Of a stretch of 64,000 nucleotides of DNA, positions 44,641 to 55,739 are shown piece by piece (within the stretch, counting starts at the first letter, position 1; every line of letters starts with the position of its first letter). The stretch is from contig JAPNXP010000001.1 in the NCBI GenBank assembly GCA_028753945.1, positions 3,524,501 to 3,588,500 on the forward strand, read 5' to 3'. Below the pieces are notes generated by a model that saw nothing but the letters and a program-made list of their open reading frames with translations, was not told the DNA's origin and made no database searches. The DNA comes from Hexactinellida sp. DTS-2022. Lineage: Eukaryota > Porifera > Hexactinellida. The translations under genes and the position numbers were made by a program.

Positions 44641-45560
44641 TACGTGTTCAAAATGCTCGCAATACCCGACTTCCTATCCTTCCCATAGGCGCCGAAAGTG
44701 GGGGGGGGGGTCAGGGGGGATTACACCCTCCCTGGTTTTTGTCAGGGAGGGTTTCACCCCTCCTGGCTGAGGAAACAGTCAGGCAGGGTACACCCCTCCT
44801 GGTCAGGGAGGGTATATTAGACATATTCTTTAATCTTACAAGTATAAAACATACACGTTACCCCATTGAAAAATTATATTTCCATAAGAGTTTTTCTAAA
44901 TAACATTGGACGATTTATATATGAACAATTATGCCCGTCCAACATAATGATTTTCAGCCACCATAGCAGTGGCGCAAACAGGGGGGTGCTCTGGGGGACG
45001 TGCGCCCCCGTAAAATTGAAGGGTTCTACATTATTGGTGCGGGTGTTACAGTGCCCTCTGGATAAAAAATACAATGTACAATTTCATTTAGGACAGTATA
45101 TATACGTATAATTCATTCAAAACAAATCGATATCTGGGTATCTCGCAGTCCATTTTTTTTGGGGGGCTTGCCCCCAAAACCCCAAAAGGTCGCTCGAAAC
45201 ACTCGCTCCGCGCCCCCAAACTTTAACCTCATACTTGTAAACTTTGCGTCCATGCACCATAGGAATCGTTTTTTTGACCTTTCACATTTAATTAAATGTA
45301 AAGTTACACCCTCCCTGGAGAGTTTCGGCGCCTATGATCCTTCCATAATACATTTCGTGACCCTAACACGCACCGTTTTCAAAATGACCATATATGGGCA
45401 TAAAAATGTGCCCATTTTTGATGGCGGGGCATTAACTCTAGAGCTTAGCTCTAACCAACTAATCACATCAATATCCCATTACGAACTCATTGGAAGATCA
45501 AGTGAGACCATTTATCCTAATAGTCGCAGTGCGTTAAATTCACATATGGTGGTGTGATTT
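44640..45560. repeat. R1 repeat fragment carrying a MITE
   Basis: Sequence outside the MITE reads 'aatgctcgcaatacccgacttcct' on the left and 'catttcgtgaccctaacacgcaccgttttcaaaatga' on the right, continuous with the R1 family (compare 3427-3500). Confidence 0.55.
44684..45336. mobile_element. hAT-like MITE, family CATAGGCGYCG, copy 2
   Basis: CATAGGCGCCGAAA at the left and its exact inverse at the right, with exact 8-bp target duplication ATCCTTCC (44676-44683 and 45337-45344). The left half has 'ggtcaggg', 'cccctcctgg' repeats and G/C runs; another 'cagtggcgc' end near 44966 hints at a further nested MITE. No transposase. Confidence 0.85.
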
Positions 45561-45609
45561 TAAGATGTCACATAAAACTTAAATTAAAAAATAAGCTAGA
45601 GCCTAGCTC

Positions 45610-46375
45610 GATCATCCTGGTGATATCAAGTATTCCATTACAAGGTAGATGGTAAAGTTTCGAATGTTTCAAGATAATTTTGCGCACTTTATAATTTGTG
45701 TTAGCAATATTGAATTTTGGGAAATTAGTATTCTCACAAAAGATACGTAGACGGGGTTGATCTCGGTGACCACAATAGAATAGTTAGAGTTCTGAAAATG
45801 TTTGCACTTACAGTCGAATAGTATAAATAATATGAATATTTATTGTTGTTGTTTAACACAAACTAGGTAAACAAATTAATGAAAATTCAAAATGAACCTA
45901 GAAGTCAGCTTTCAACGGGTATTATAGGTAAACAAGTAGGCTGAACACTAATTTCGCATTTATAAATTTAGAATATGAACAAGTGTAAAATGTGTCCAAA
46001 AAATGTAATATACAATCGTGACCCCAGGTGCACATCTGTAACCCATGAGACACCCATCCTGAAAATTTCAGTTCTTAGTTAATAAAACTCTAATCTGTGG
46101 AGGATCTACGGACAAATAATAATAATAATGATATACCAAAGCACTAAGATTAGAACTGGGGCACTATACTATAGTATAGTCGGCACAGTAAAAACAAGTT
46201 AAAATATGGAAATCTTATAAAGGGATGTATATAACGTCCCTTTCTACCATTTTCCATGGCAGAAAGAGTGAGGAGTAAGGCCGCACAGTGGCCGTTAACT
46301 TGAGGTGCGTAGCACCGATCTGTCGCAAAGCGACCTTGACCGACGGGCTCGTACATATAAACGCGCAGCTAGGAT
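45610..46375 (-). mobile_element. Helitron-like tandem-repeat element, copy 2 (partial)
   Basis: Inverse orientation relative to 53735-54790. It shares the hairpin cluster (46270-46350: gtcgcaaagcgac, ggtgcgtagcacc, a ggccgc-type hairpin), the 'ttaacttgag' spacers and one unit of the long tandem repeat (about 45830-45965). The superfamily is tentative. Confidence 0.5.
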
Positions 46376-46379
46376 TCAA

Positions 46380-46834
46380 TTTCTACCATGATAAAGCACT
46401 AAAAATTACCATTCAAATTTAATACTCTATGTTCTAGATCTTTAACGGTGTCCTATAACGGAATATAAAAAATAAAAAATATATAAAAATAAATTTTTAT
46501 TGAACGATCGCATAAAGTTCATAAGTTCTGGTACAAATTTGAGTTGGAATAGTTGTAGATTGATAAAAAAATCAACTTTGTGTGACTTGCGATATATTGA
46601 CCAAGATGATAATTTTACTCAAGAATTTACCATACTTCTAGCCGTGAACTATAATATTTCCAAATTTAACCGTTAGAGTATTGTATATTTAAGCAATTAA
46701 AAATTGAGTATTACATGAATATTCTTTACTAATCTGATTGTTTGCAGAATTTGAAAACCCCATGAATCTCAAAAGTTATTATCTGATTTACTTGATGACT
46801 CGCGAGTCACCACGAGTCATCGAGTCAAACTCGG
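46380..46834. other. No recognisable gene
   Basis: AT-rich. From about 46793 on, 'gactcgcgagtcacc' and 'gagtcatcgagtc' repeats form part of an older hAT-like element whose other side follows 48949. Confidence 0.35.
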
Positions 46835-47115
46835 TGACTCGGCAGGGTTGCCAACCTCTGAAAACAAAAAAGCGGGAGATCTTCCCAATTTTGGCGGGAG
46901 TTTACTAAAAAAGCGGGAGGTCGAAGATGAAAAAACGGGAGAAAAGGGGGAGACCCAAAATATATGCCATTTCTTTGAATCTATCATGAATAGAACGATA
47001 CAATATTATTATTTTTTATGTTAGGTTATCTGCAATTAGGAAACGCTTATTTTTCTAGTTCTATCTATCAAATTTGTCCCCGCGTATCTCGTATTCACCC
47101 ATTCTATGCAATAAT

Positions 47116-47948
47116 TAGGGCTGTACCGGATGTCCGGTTCTAATCCGGTATCCGGCCTGTTACCGGATATCCGGCCGGATAACGGTCCCAATTGTATTTG
47201 TGTATGAATTATAGAATAACTATCTCTCCAATATATAGTGAATTTCCATAGCTCTAGGGTCATTAACTGTCCATTTATTCTGTCGTTCTAATGTCTGGTA
47301 CAGGTTTCTTGTAGAATTTAGATATTATAAATGTGTAATAGCAGAACTAGTTGATTGAAAAATACTATGATCACCTTGTTGTAAATTTCTACAAGAAGAT
47401 TTTCATTTATTGATTTTTTTTGTAAATTTCTGGATGTGAATGTTTTATGTGGTTCCACAGTGGTGATATATATTTTAGGATTTTTACCACGTGATATATG
47501 TATTGGCATCACATTCATTACAGTGTGCTCTGAAAGAATCGTTCTTAGATAGTGAGGAAAATGCCAAATTTTACTCATGCTGGGATTGATTAAAAATGCA
47601 ACCTTTCAAGCAAATAGGAACAGCGATCACAAAAAATATATAGGAATCGAAAATAAATATGTTATTGAAAAGATCTTATTTACCAAAGGTGAATGCGATT
47701 GAAAGTATATTCATATACTGTATCAATTGTGGAACCACATAGATTATTTTAGAAGCCCCCCTAAAAAAACACAGCTTAGTATATGTACAAATTAATCAAG
47801 AATAAGCAGAACTTGTTCTTGATGTGATATTATGGTATCATTTGTCAAATACATATTTAGCCGTATATCCGGCAGGACAACCGGATAATTGAGCACCGGA
47901 TATCCGGATCCGGCCGGAGTAGAGAATCTCTAATCCGGTACAGCTCTA
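47116..47948. mobile_element. hAT-like element TAGGGCTGTACCGGAT
   Basis: Starts TAGGGCTGTACCGGATGTCC and ends with the inverse (ggtacagctcta). Flanks GCAATAAT/GCAATAAC (47108-47115, 47949-47956; seven of eight). Sub-terminal arrays of 'atccgg' / 'ccggat' are prominent. No ORF of note. Confidence 0.75.
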
Positions 47949-48415
47949 GCAATAACACAACAAAAACGAGATAGCTAGATTAATGAATTAGAAAATTTTA
48001 CAAATTATGTTTTTTTATCAGTTATACGTAGATGTAGCAGTTTAAATTTCTTCGAAAGTTCTCGTAATTATGGACTTTTTTCTTGAGATTTCACGGAATT
48101 TGTAAAATGTGTTGTAAACTTAATCCACCCGTTTTTGCATAGATCGACATATAAACTAAACGATAAAAAAATTTCAGCATCGTATCTAGTATAACAACTT
48201 TCTGGAGGATGTAGGAGCAAGGCCATCCGGGATATTTTTTAGAATTTCTTCCAAATTCGAATTAAAACATAATAGTACAGTGTACTAATAAGGGCTAAAG
48301 AATCTTAACTAACTTACAAGTATATATGAGTAGAATAAATCTTGGTACTCGTATCTTGACTAATTTTAGCAAAAAAATCCAGTTATTTACTTATATATCA
48401 TAAAATAATAATATA

Positions 48416-48825
48416 CAGTCAACTCCCGAGATAACCAAGTCGGATATAACGAAGTACCTGCTTATATCGAAGTCCTTCAATGGTCCGGAAATCTTTCTAT
48501 CTTATTACATTATTAAAACTTCGGTTACAACGAAATGGATATAACGAAACTCCGCTTATAACGAAGTGAATTAAATCCCATATAGTCTCTAAGCTATTGA
48601 TTTTACTCCGCCTATAACGAACTCCGGTTATAACGAATTCTGCTTCAAACGAACTCCGGTTATAACTAAATCCGTTTATAATAAACCCCTGTTACAACGA
48701 AATTAAACTTGTAATGAACTCTTTAGATCGAACTCCGCTTATAACGCACTCCGCTTATAACAAACTCCGCTTATAACGAAATGAAAATACGGTCCCGAGC
48801 ACTTCATTTTAACGGCAGTTGACTG
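48416..48825. mobile_element. pogo/Tc1-like MITE with TATAACGAA repeats
   Basis: CAGTCAACTCCCGAGATAAC at the left, inverse of CAGTCAACTGCCGTTAAAAT at the right, TA on both sides. The interior is a run of 'ccgcttataacgaactccg' units repeated about ten times. Confidence 0.75.
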
Positions 48826-48949
48826 TACAAACTATTTTCAAAAATGCGGGAGTTTGAAAATTTTGGCTGAGGTCGGGAGGATGGGAGAAAAAATGCAAAA
48901 AGCGGGAGACTCCCGCCAAATCGGGATGGTTGGCAACCCTTGACTCGGG

Positions 48950-49498
48950 TCACCGAATTTTTCCGAGTCAATTGACTCTGTGACTCATGAAAAGCCCTGG
49001 TTTTAATGGATTTAAATTGACTAACTTTGATACACAAACCGGCGAGTTTCGATTGGCCACCAACTTTTGGACACCATTTTTCACTTTTCGTTATCCGATT
49101 TCGCTAGACTTTTAGTATGTTATTCCCCATACATGATATTACGGAAAATGCAATAAAACAATATCTTGAATTTTTTGTGGGTATTTGCTTCATATTTTGA
49201 CCCGACTATAGATATATTGGCTTCAATTGATATCCTTGATTTTTCTAACCGTTAGAAGTAAAAATGAATTGAATTATCACTCGAAAACCAAATATTCCAG
49301 TTTTGAAGAGATATCAAATTTACATTTTGCTCCAATGCATCTAGAGTGGCAATACAATACTTCTCATCAGCTTTGAATGATTGTTGACTTTCCTGTATTA
49401 CCTGAGTAAAGAAATTTTCTTATTCTCCTCAAACTTCAAACGTTTAATTTGTTTAGATTATATGGGTGCTGAAAATGTGTAGGACATCCTGCAAGAAA
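48950..49498. other. No recognisable gene
   Basis: The first 50 bases are the distal part of the GAGTCA repeat element. The remainder is AT-rich with no feature. Confidence 0.3.
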
Positions 49499-49499
49499 C

Positions 49500-49737
49500 A
49501 TGAAACAGTATCATTGCGAAGGACTGGCACTTTTCTTGAAGGGATGCGTTTGGACCTGATGGCACCGAGTACCATCGCGGAAATGTTTTTCACAAACAAA
49601 AGTGTTAGTATGGATATCTACTATGTGTAGCGCTGTTATCCACTTAGATCTGACTTCTGGCTCCACAGGTTGTTTAATCACGGTTACATAACCATCTGTA
49701 GAACTGTAGTTTCCTTTAAACATTTGTTGGGCATAAT
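49500..49737 (-). pseudogene. THAP-domain fragment
   Basis: A minus-strand frame has PEVRSKWITALH followed by FVCEKHFRDG, matching the second half of a THAP zinc finger (R-x-x-W, then C-x2-H-F). The N-terminal C-x2-4-C pair is not in the same frame. No transposase core follows. It is a solo P-element or THAP-gene relic 180 bp upstream of the next, opposite-strand exon. Confidence 0.55.
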
Positions 49738-49918
49738 TTGCTAATCAAACATTTAAATATTATAGTAATGTGTATTATCATGAATAAATCGTAATATATT
49801 TAATTGTATTAATAAAGAAAATTACTTAGTCAATTAAATACCCTGTTTTTAACCCTATTTCTTTGAAATACTAATTTATTTTGGCTATTGATACATTTTT
49901 TATTGCTTTGGTGTTAGA

Positions 49919-50128
49919 ATGGATAAATTAAACCCTGGTATTGCGCTTATATGCAATGATTATTTATCAAGTCAATACATTTCTGACTGTGATTCATTTC
50001 AAAGAATATTTGATATTATAGTAAGAGAAATCTCCAAACTTTTTCCTAATTGTCTTATTACTGAGGACTACATTTTTCTCCAAGTTACACATGCTGGATG
50101 TACTCAAAAGGTTACCTTTACTTTTAAA
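49919..50128 (+). CDS. Probable host-gene first exon, unknown product
   Basis: The frame opens with MDKLNPGIALICNDYL and runs through FDIIVREISKLFPN and YIFLQVTHAGCTQK, an ordinary globular-looking composition unlike the repeats. Possible splice donors follow CTQK (gttacc, 50111) or FTFK (gtatta, 50129). A TACTAAC branch-point-like motif at about 50174 and acceptors at about 50184 and 50203 suggest a short intron; one downstream frame reads LLLVEVNIDKNIKKVHICLS before a stop at about 50280. The product is not recognised. It may be a small two-exon gene, or the first part of a gene that includes 56700-57406. Confidence 0.4.
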
Positions 50129-50405
50129 GTATTATCAATAATATCTTCGGTACGGTCGTAATTTGATAGTGTTACTAACTACTAGATGAATTTTATCACA
50201 CAGGTTTACTTTTGGTGGAAGTTAATATTGATAAAAATATTAAAAAAGTACATATTTGTTTGTCTAGTACAATCATTTAAAACTATAATTAGTTATATAA
50301 ACTCGTATTTATTTGGGCCTTTTGAAGTAAAATTTCAGCTCTTATAATGATTTGTCATGTTTTCGATATTGTCCCTCATTATCTTGATATAAATGAGCTC
50401 ATATA

Positions 50406-51093
50406 CACTGCCTGGCCATAATTATTTGAACACCTAGAAATTCTGCATTGTAGTATTAAATTGGTTGATTTATATCAGGCCTTCATCTGTCACTAAGAGA
50501 CCCGCACACCGGGCTTGGTGTTGTTGATTTTACAATCGCGCACCCAATTTACTAAAAATAGTACATTTACCAAAAAAAGATCAAAATTTTCATTAAAAAT
50601 ACTCTAGGTGCGCAGTCCGCACCCAGATTAATTCCAATTTCACGCACCCTTCCAGCATTTTCCATAAAATCACGCACCCAGATGAAGGCCTGATTCATAT
50701 AGAATCTTGTACCAAATGTATACTGGCTATTCGAGATCTTCGTTTATATTCTGATTGACACATTCAAGTTCAAATTTTTGAAACAATTCACTCAAATACT
50801 GACTTTCCTTTTGGAAATTTGCCTACATATGCTACCTTGTACCATCTGTCATAATGTTTAAACGCTAAATGTGATAGTGCTTATTAAGTGAAGGTGGGAC
50901 ATGTTCCATAATTCAAAATATGCAATCAGTAGTTGTGTTTAAAGCTAATAAAATGGGAACTTTAAAATTAGGATATTAACGAGGATATACATTAGCTAAT
51001 ATACTTTTTGCATGCATTTTGCTAGGAATCAACCTATTTAATACTATTTCAATGGGGAAATCTCAGGTGTCAATTACTTATGGCCAGGCAGTG
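50406..51093. mobile_element. Tc1/mariner-like MITE, CACTGCCTGGCC ends
   Basis: CACTGCCTGGCCATAATTAT at the left and the inverse of CACTGCCTGGCCATAAGTAA at the right, TA flanks. Related to the 554-991 family by end sequence. Contains an inner inverted segment ('gcgcacc' / 'cacgcaccc' near 50500-50690). Confidence 0.75.
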
Positions 51094-51105
51094 TATATAC
51101 GTATA

Positions 51106-51289
51106 CAGGTAAACCTCCCAAAGCGGCGCCCATCGGGAGAATGATTTTGTGCCGCTTCTCGGAGGTTGCCGCTTTGGGAGGTTGCTCGTAAGGTAAAACT
51201 CCCAAAGCGGCACCCATCGGGAGAATGATTTTGTGCCGCTTCTCGGAGGTTGCCGCTACTCGGAGGTGCCGCTTTGGGAGGTTTACCTG
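51106..51289. mobile_element. TA-flanked MITE with duplicated GC-rich units
   Basis: CAGGTAAACCTCCCAAAGCG at the left and its exact inverse at the right, TA on both sides. Inside are two tandem copies of a block of about 80 bp containing 'catcgggagaatgattttg' and 'ccgcttctcggaggttgcc'. Confidence 0.75.
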
Positions 51290-51377
51290 TATTTATTAAA
51301 TGGTGGCTTCTCATAATGGATATTTGTAAAATTGTCATTTATCAGAAACTCAGAATTGTAATTTGCATAGCATTCTA

Positions 51378-51818
51378 CATACATTTAAACCTCAAAAAGT
51401 GAACACCTTCAATGAATGAACTCCAAAAGTGAACACCTTCAATGAATGAACTCCAAAATATGAACACCTCTGAAAAGTGAAATATAAGCATCTAATTTGG
51501 TCCCAATTGCCAAAATTGTATAGGATATGTCCTCTTAGAATTGAGGACATGCCCAACCATGTCTTCAACCATGTTGGAGGAGGGGTATGTTATTTATTCT
51601 GTTTGAGACAGACATTCTGGAGGCTAACTGGCACCTATGTTTTCACACTTGTGTGGATGCACAGATTCTTTATGGTGTGGCTATGTGATAACTTATATGT
51701 TCCTATTGGAACTAGAATCTGGACAGTATGCTTTATGATAAATCATGAAAAGTGAACACCTCTCAAAAGTGAACATTTTTGCTGGTCTCCAGGGTGTTCA
51801 TTTTCTAAATATTTACTG
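51378..51818. mobile_element. TA-flanked MITE with AAAGTGAACACC repeats
   Basis: Left 'catacatttaaacctcaaaa' and right inverse 'cagtaaatatttagaaaatg', both followed by 'gtgaacacc' or 'tgaacaccc'; TA flanks. The unit 'caaaagtgaacaccttc' recurs at both sides. The 92-codon ORF 51477-51755 lies inside and is probably not a gene. Confidence 0.55.
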
Positions 51819-51958
51819 TATATAATTAAGGTACTGGTGCTGATTAATGGACTTTTGCGTAAAGCTTATTTATTGCTAGAATTTCGCATTGTTCTTAGTT
51901 AAGTAATTATTTATACAATTCTACCTCAATTTACATCAAAATAGGTGTGGGTTTCTAA

Positions 51959-52369
51959 TAGGGCTGAAACGAATATAACGAATATTCGAATATTCGTTCG
52001 AAATGATTGAACGTATATTCGTTCGTTTGCTAACGAATATTCGTTACGAAACGAATATTCGTTTGGACGAATATTAGATTGAAACGGATATTCGTTGATG
52101 AATTTTGGACAACAACAAGATTTTTGTATAGCTTAGTGAGATCGTAAATATAAATTCCTACCTAACTAGCTGATTAATAGTTAACTTGTGTATAATATAC
52201 TTTGTAACTATTATTATACCATTGTAACATTATCAAAATCTATTTTCCAATATATTTTGTCTCTAGAAATTGATTTAATGCTTAGTCATCAAAACGAACG
52301 AATATTCGAATATTCGTTCGTTTAGAAAAAGGTTCGTTCGTTTCATTTCGAATATTCGTTTCAGCCCTA
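51959..52369. mobile_element. hAT-like MITE with CGAATATTCG repeats
   Basis: TAGGGCTGAAACGAATAT and its inverse, exact 8-bp target duplication GTTTCTAA (51951-51958 and 52370-52377). The sub-terminal regions are palindromic 'cgaatattcg' arrays. Confidence 0.85.
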
Positions 52370-52377
52370 GTTTCTAA

Positions 52378-53730
52378 TACCATGTCATGCCTTTAGTTCT
52401 TATCAGAAGCTACCCATCAGTAACAATACGTTAGACTTTCTAAAACCATTACTTTGTCCCACCCTGCAAGTCTTATTGTAATAAGATGAATCTACCTCGC
52501 TTTCATTTTACTACTTGAAGGTCAGTTGTACGGTCATGGAATGAATATGAAGCCAACAAGCAAATGAGGTTAAGTTTATTTAGTGTCAGTTTATTACTTT
52601 TTTTCTCATTACGCGAAAATATGGCAACTCGAGTTTTACATACTTGTAATTATTTTTTGACATTGCCCACATGATTGAATCAATTTGTAATAGCTGGTTA
52701 AATTAAAAGACTATGGTTTGAAATTTTATTTAGACATGCATCGATGATAATTCATTACCATTCATTAAAGTTTCTATGCATCTTGCTAATATTATTTTAA
52801 TCCGAGGAAATTGACTAAGTCTAATTATCCTCCGATATGCTTCGAAGGATTTGATGGCCAGAGAACCTTAGGCCAGTGTTAATGATAATATTGTTTTTGC
52901 TCCACACGAAGTTTATCAGAGGATGCAGCCTGTCGCAATCTCATTATTATTATCTCATGATGACGGTATACTTTAATAATTCACTTTCTAATGTGTGAGT
53001 GCTTTCCGATGAAATATACAGTTTATATATAATAACGCTTGTCATAATATGTGCTCGTGTACAGTGTGAACAATGGCCTAAACATTCTGATGATATCTCT
53101 CTCAAATAATATTTGAAAATATTTGAAGGGGACAAATGATTTAAGAATTAATATTATTTGATAATTCATAAATTGAATGCATAAATTACTTGACTGGGTT
53201 TATAATCTTTTCGTACCTTAAAAATTATAATGTCGAGACCAATAATTTTTTAACGAACCAGTATTTTAAATTGTCAATTACTTGATAGAGGCTCACAAAA
53301 GTACCCTTCTAAAAGTATCTACCAATTTTTCATCATATTTAAAAGATATTTTTGAAATCGACAACCATTAACATTAAGTCCGAACTTAAGTCTTTTATTC
53401 TAATTATTTAGTAATCCATACCGTATTTATAGAATAAGTGCCTTGAAAAGAGCTTGATAAAGGGCTTGAAGCTCATCTATAAAGGGCTTAAGTTCAAGTC
53501 CGACTTAAGCCCTTTTATTAAAGGAGGACTTAAATCCGGATTTAAGCCCTCTCAAAAATGGGCTTAAGCCCTTTGGGGCTTGGCCCCATGCCTGATAGAT
53601 AGATAATTTCATATTTATAGAATTCTATAATATTTTAAATAGGAATCTTCGATTCATCGTTTGTTAAATTTTTACAACAATGACCACAAAGATTATCATT
53701 GAACACTGAATCCAAATAAGAGTTTATAAG
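52378..53730. other. Intergenic or intronic DNA
   Basis: No credible exon. At 53440-53600 a repeat of 'gggctt' / 'aagccc' motifs (ending 'aagccctttggggcttggcccc') looks like a degraded hAT-type MITE. Confidence 0.35.
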
Positions 53731-53734
53731 AAAC

Positions 53735-54790
53735 GAGCCCTTCGGTCTCGGTCGCTTTGCGACAGATCGGTGCTACGCACCTCAAGTTAACGGCCGCTAT
53801 GCGGCCTTACTCCTCACATTTTCTACCATGGAAATGGTAGATAGGGACGTTATGATTTTGATTTTCATTAATTTGTTTACCTATTTGTGTAAACAACAAC
53901 AACAACAAAGACTCATATTAGAATTTTATAAATGCGAAATTCGTGTTCAGCACACTTGTTTACTTATAATACCTATTGAAAGTTAACTTCTAGGTTGATT
54001 TTGAATTTTCATTAAATTGTTTAGCTATTTTGAGTAAACAACAACAACAACAACAACAAATATTCATATTATAAAATTTAAACGCAAAATTCGTGTTCAG
54101 CATACTTGTTTACCTACAATACCCGTTGAAAGCTAACTTCTAGGTTGATTTTGAATTTTCATTAATTTGTTTACCTATTTTGTGTAAACAACAACAACAA
54201 ATATTAATATTAGAAATTTATAAACGCGAAATTCGTGTTCGGCATACTTGTTTACCTATAATACCCGTTGGAAGCTAACTTCTAGGTTGATTTTGAATTT
54301 TCATTAATTTGTTTACCTATTTTGTGTAAACAACAACAAAAAATATTAATATGAGAAATTTATACACGCGAAAATCGTGTTCAGCATACTTGTTTACCTA
54401 TAATACCCGTTGAAAGCTAACTTCTAGGTTGATTTTGAATTTTCATTAATTTGTTTACCTATTTTGTGTAAACAACAACAACAAATATTCATATGAGAAA
54501 AATATAACCGCGAAAATTGTCTTCAGCATACCTGTTTACCTATAATATCCGTTGGAAGCTAACTTCTAGGTTGATTTTGAATTTTCATTAATTTGTTTAC
54601 CTATTTTGTGTAAACAACAACAACAAATATTAATATGAGAAATTTATAAACGCGAAATTCGTGTTCAGCATACTTGTTTACCTATTATAACATTTGAAAG
54701 TTAGTTTATATCCCAATATTAATTGCGGTTTCTATTCCCCCATCACTTTAATATAATCCGGACAAACAAACAAACACACACACAAACAAC
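53735..54790 (+). mobile_element. Helitron-like element with hairpin cluster and long tandem repeats
   Basis: A 5' part with three consecutive short hairpins (53750-53810), then about six tandem units of roughly 120-145 bp (see separate entry), then a 3' tail 'ggacaaacaaacaaacacac' ending 'tttaataatatagat'. This layout (unique head, central minisatellite, AC-rich tail) resembles non-autonomous Helitron/Helentron-type elements. No Rep/helicase is present; the class is tentative. Confidence 0.5.
53865..54710. repeat. Tandem repeat, about 120-145-bp unit
   Basis: Each unit reads 'tttcattaatttgtttacc', 'tattttgtgtaaacaacaac', an (AAC)n run, 'aaatttataaacgcgaaatt', 'cgtgttcagcatacttg' and 'gaaagctaacttctaggttg'. 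About six units; the (AAC)n run varies in length and so do the units. Confidence 0.85.
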
Positions 54791-54929
54791 AATCGAGATT
54801 TAATAATATAGATTATATGCATCCTACAAGTGGATAATTGTTTGTCTAGCTAGGGAATCTAATTAAATATGTTTGGATTATACAAGCAAATCTGTCCCAT
54901 TCTTTGACTGCAATTAAAGCCATTAAATA

Positions 54930-55065
54930 CCAAGTTCGGAATCCCGGGATTGAGAAATAATCCCGGGATTGGAAAACGGGATCGGGATTTTAAAAACAAA
55001 TCCCGGGATATAATCCCGGAGGTGAAATGGATTCGGGATCCCGGGATTGTAAGCCCTAGCGCCAC
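54930..55065. repeat. MITE-like insertion of CCCGGGAT repeats
   Basis: Repeated 'atcccgggatt' / 'aatcccgggat' motifs, ending 'gtaagccctag' at the RAG1-like frame. It marks the point where that frame stops being readable. Ends are not fully resolved. Confidence 0.5.
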
Positions 55066-55737
55066 TGAATCCCACGTTATTATTTCTCTCAATGAATTGG
55101 TGGACATGAGCCAAAAGCTTGTGGAGTGTATTACTAACAGAAGCCCAAGGAAATTTATTAAAAATAGCAAGTATGTTTCTTGACTCAATGCACGAAGTCT
55201 TTCTAAATTCACAGACTCACAACTATTTGCAACCGTGAGCAATGCAGTGAATCTCGGTTAGAAATTCTTTATGGACACTTGGTACAAATGATACCGCGAT
55301 TATAAAACACCGCTTTTTGTAAGAGAAAAATGTTCTTGCCATATTACCTGTGCTTGTGTTACCACTTCCCCAAGGTTGGTCGAATAGTAGGTTTGTCAGT
55401 TCATGAATACGGTTACAGACCAAAGATCGATAATCTCGCACAGTTTGATCCTCTGTCCATTTGGATTCAAAAACTAATCTAAAATCCTTAGATAGGAATG
55501 TAAAGGTGATGCGGGAACAACATCAATGTCACTAGCAGGTTCGTGTGTAATTCCAAATCGCTTGGTCGTTTTGTAGTTTAAAAGTTCTTTACCATCGGAG
55601 GTTAATTGAAGGTTTGTCTCTTTGATATCCTCTATCGAGCAATCTAAAGGGAAACCGCAAACAACTTTCGCGATGTTATTTATATCATTACGTGTTGCTT
55701 TGCAGGCAATGCAGGGTGCCCCTCCTTTTCCTGTCAT
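55066..55737 (-). pseudogene. RAG1-like (RAG1/Transib family) transposase remnant
   Basis: Across three minus-strand frames: APCIACKATRND (C-x2-C zinc ligands, as in the RAG1 core), SPLHSYLRILDF, then GSGNTSTGNMARTFF (the GN-x-AR motif), then FPWASVSNTLHKLLAHVHQF with IERNNNVGF, whose H-x4-H pair and surrounding wording match the second zinc-ligand pair of RAG1 just before its catalytic Glu. The Glu region is lost to the adjoining MITE-like insertion, and the two catalytic Asp residues would lie upstream of 55737, where the sequence changes to a different repeat. Frameshifts near 55470, 55230 and 55160 make it a dead fragment. By eye, HK-LAHV-IER is closer to RAG1-like than to Transib proteins; a search is needed to decide. 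Confidence 0.6.
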
Positions 55738-55739
55738 GA

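Larger units (their letters stand above)
46843..48940. mobile_element. hAT-like element CAGGGTTGCCAACC carrying two inner elements
   Basis: CAGGGTTGCCAACC at the left and its inverse (ggttggcaaccct) at the right, with exact 8-bp flanks TGACTCGG (46835-46842 and 48941-48948). Sub-terminal 'agcgggag' motifs recur on both sides. It has no transposase frame and contains the elements at 47116-47948 and 48416-48825. It was itself inserted in a repeat made of GAGTCA motifs. Confidence 0.8.

Noticed and set aside
51477-51755. 92-codon ORF as a host exon
   Set aside because: It is inside a TA-flanked MITE and shows no domain.
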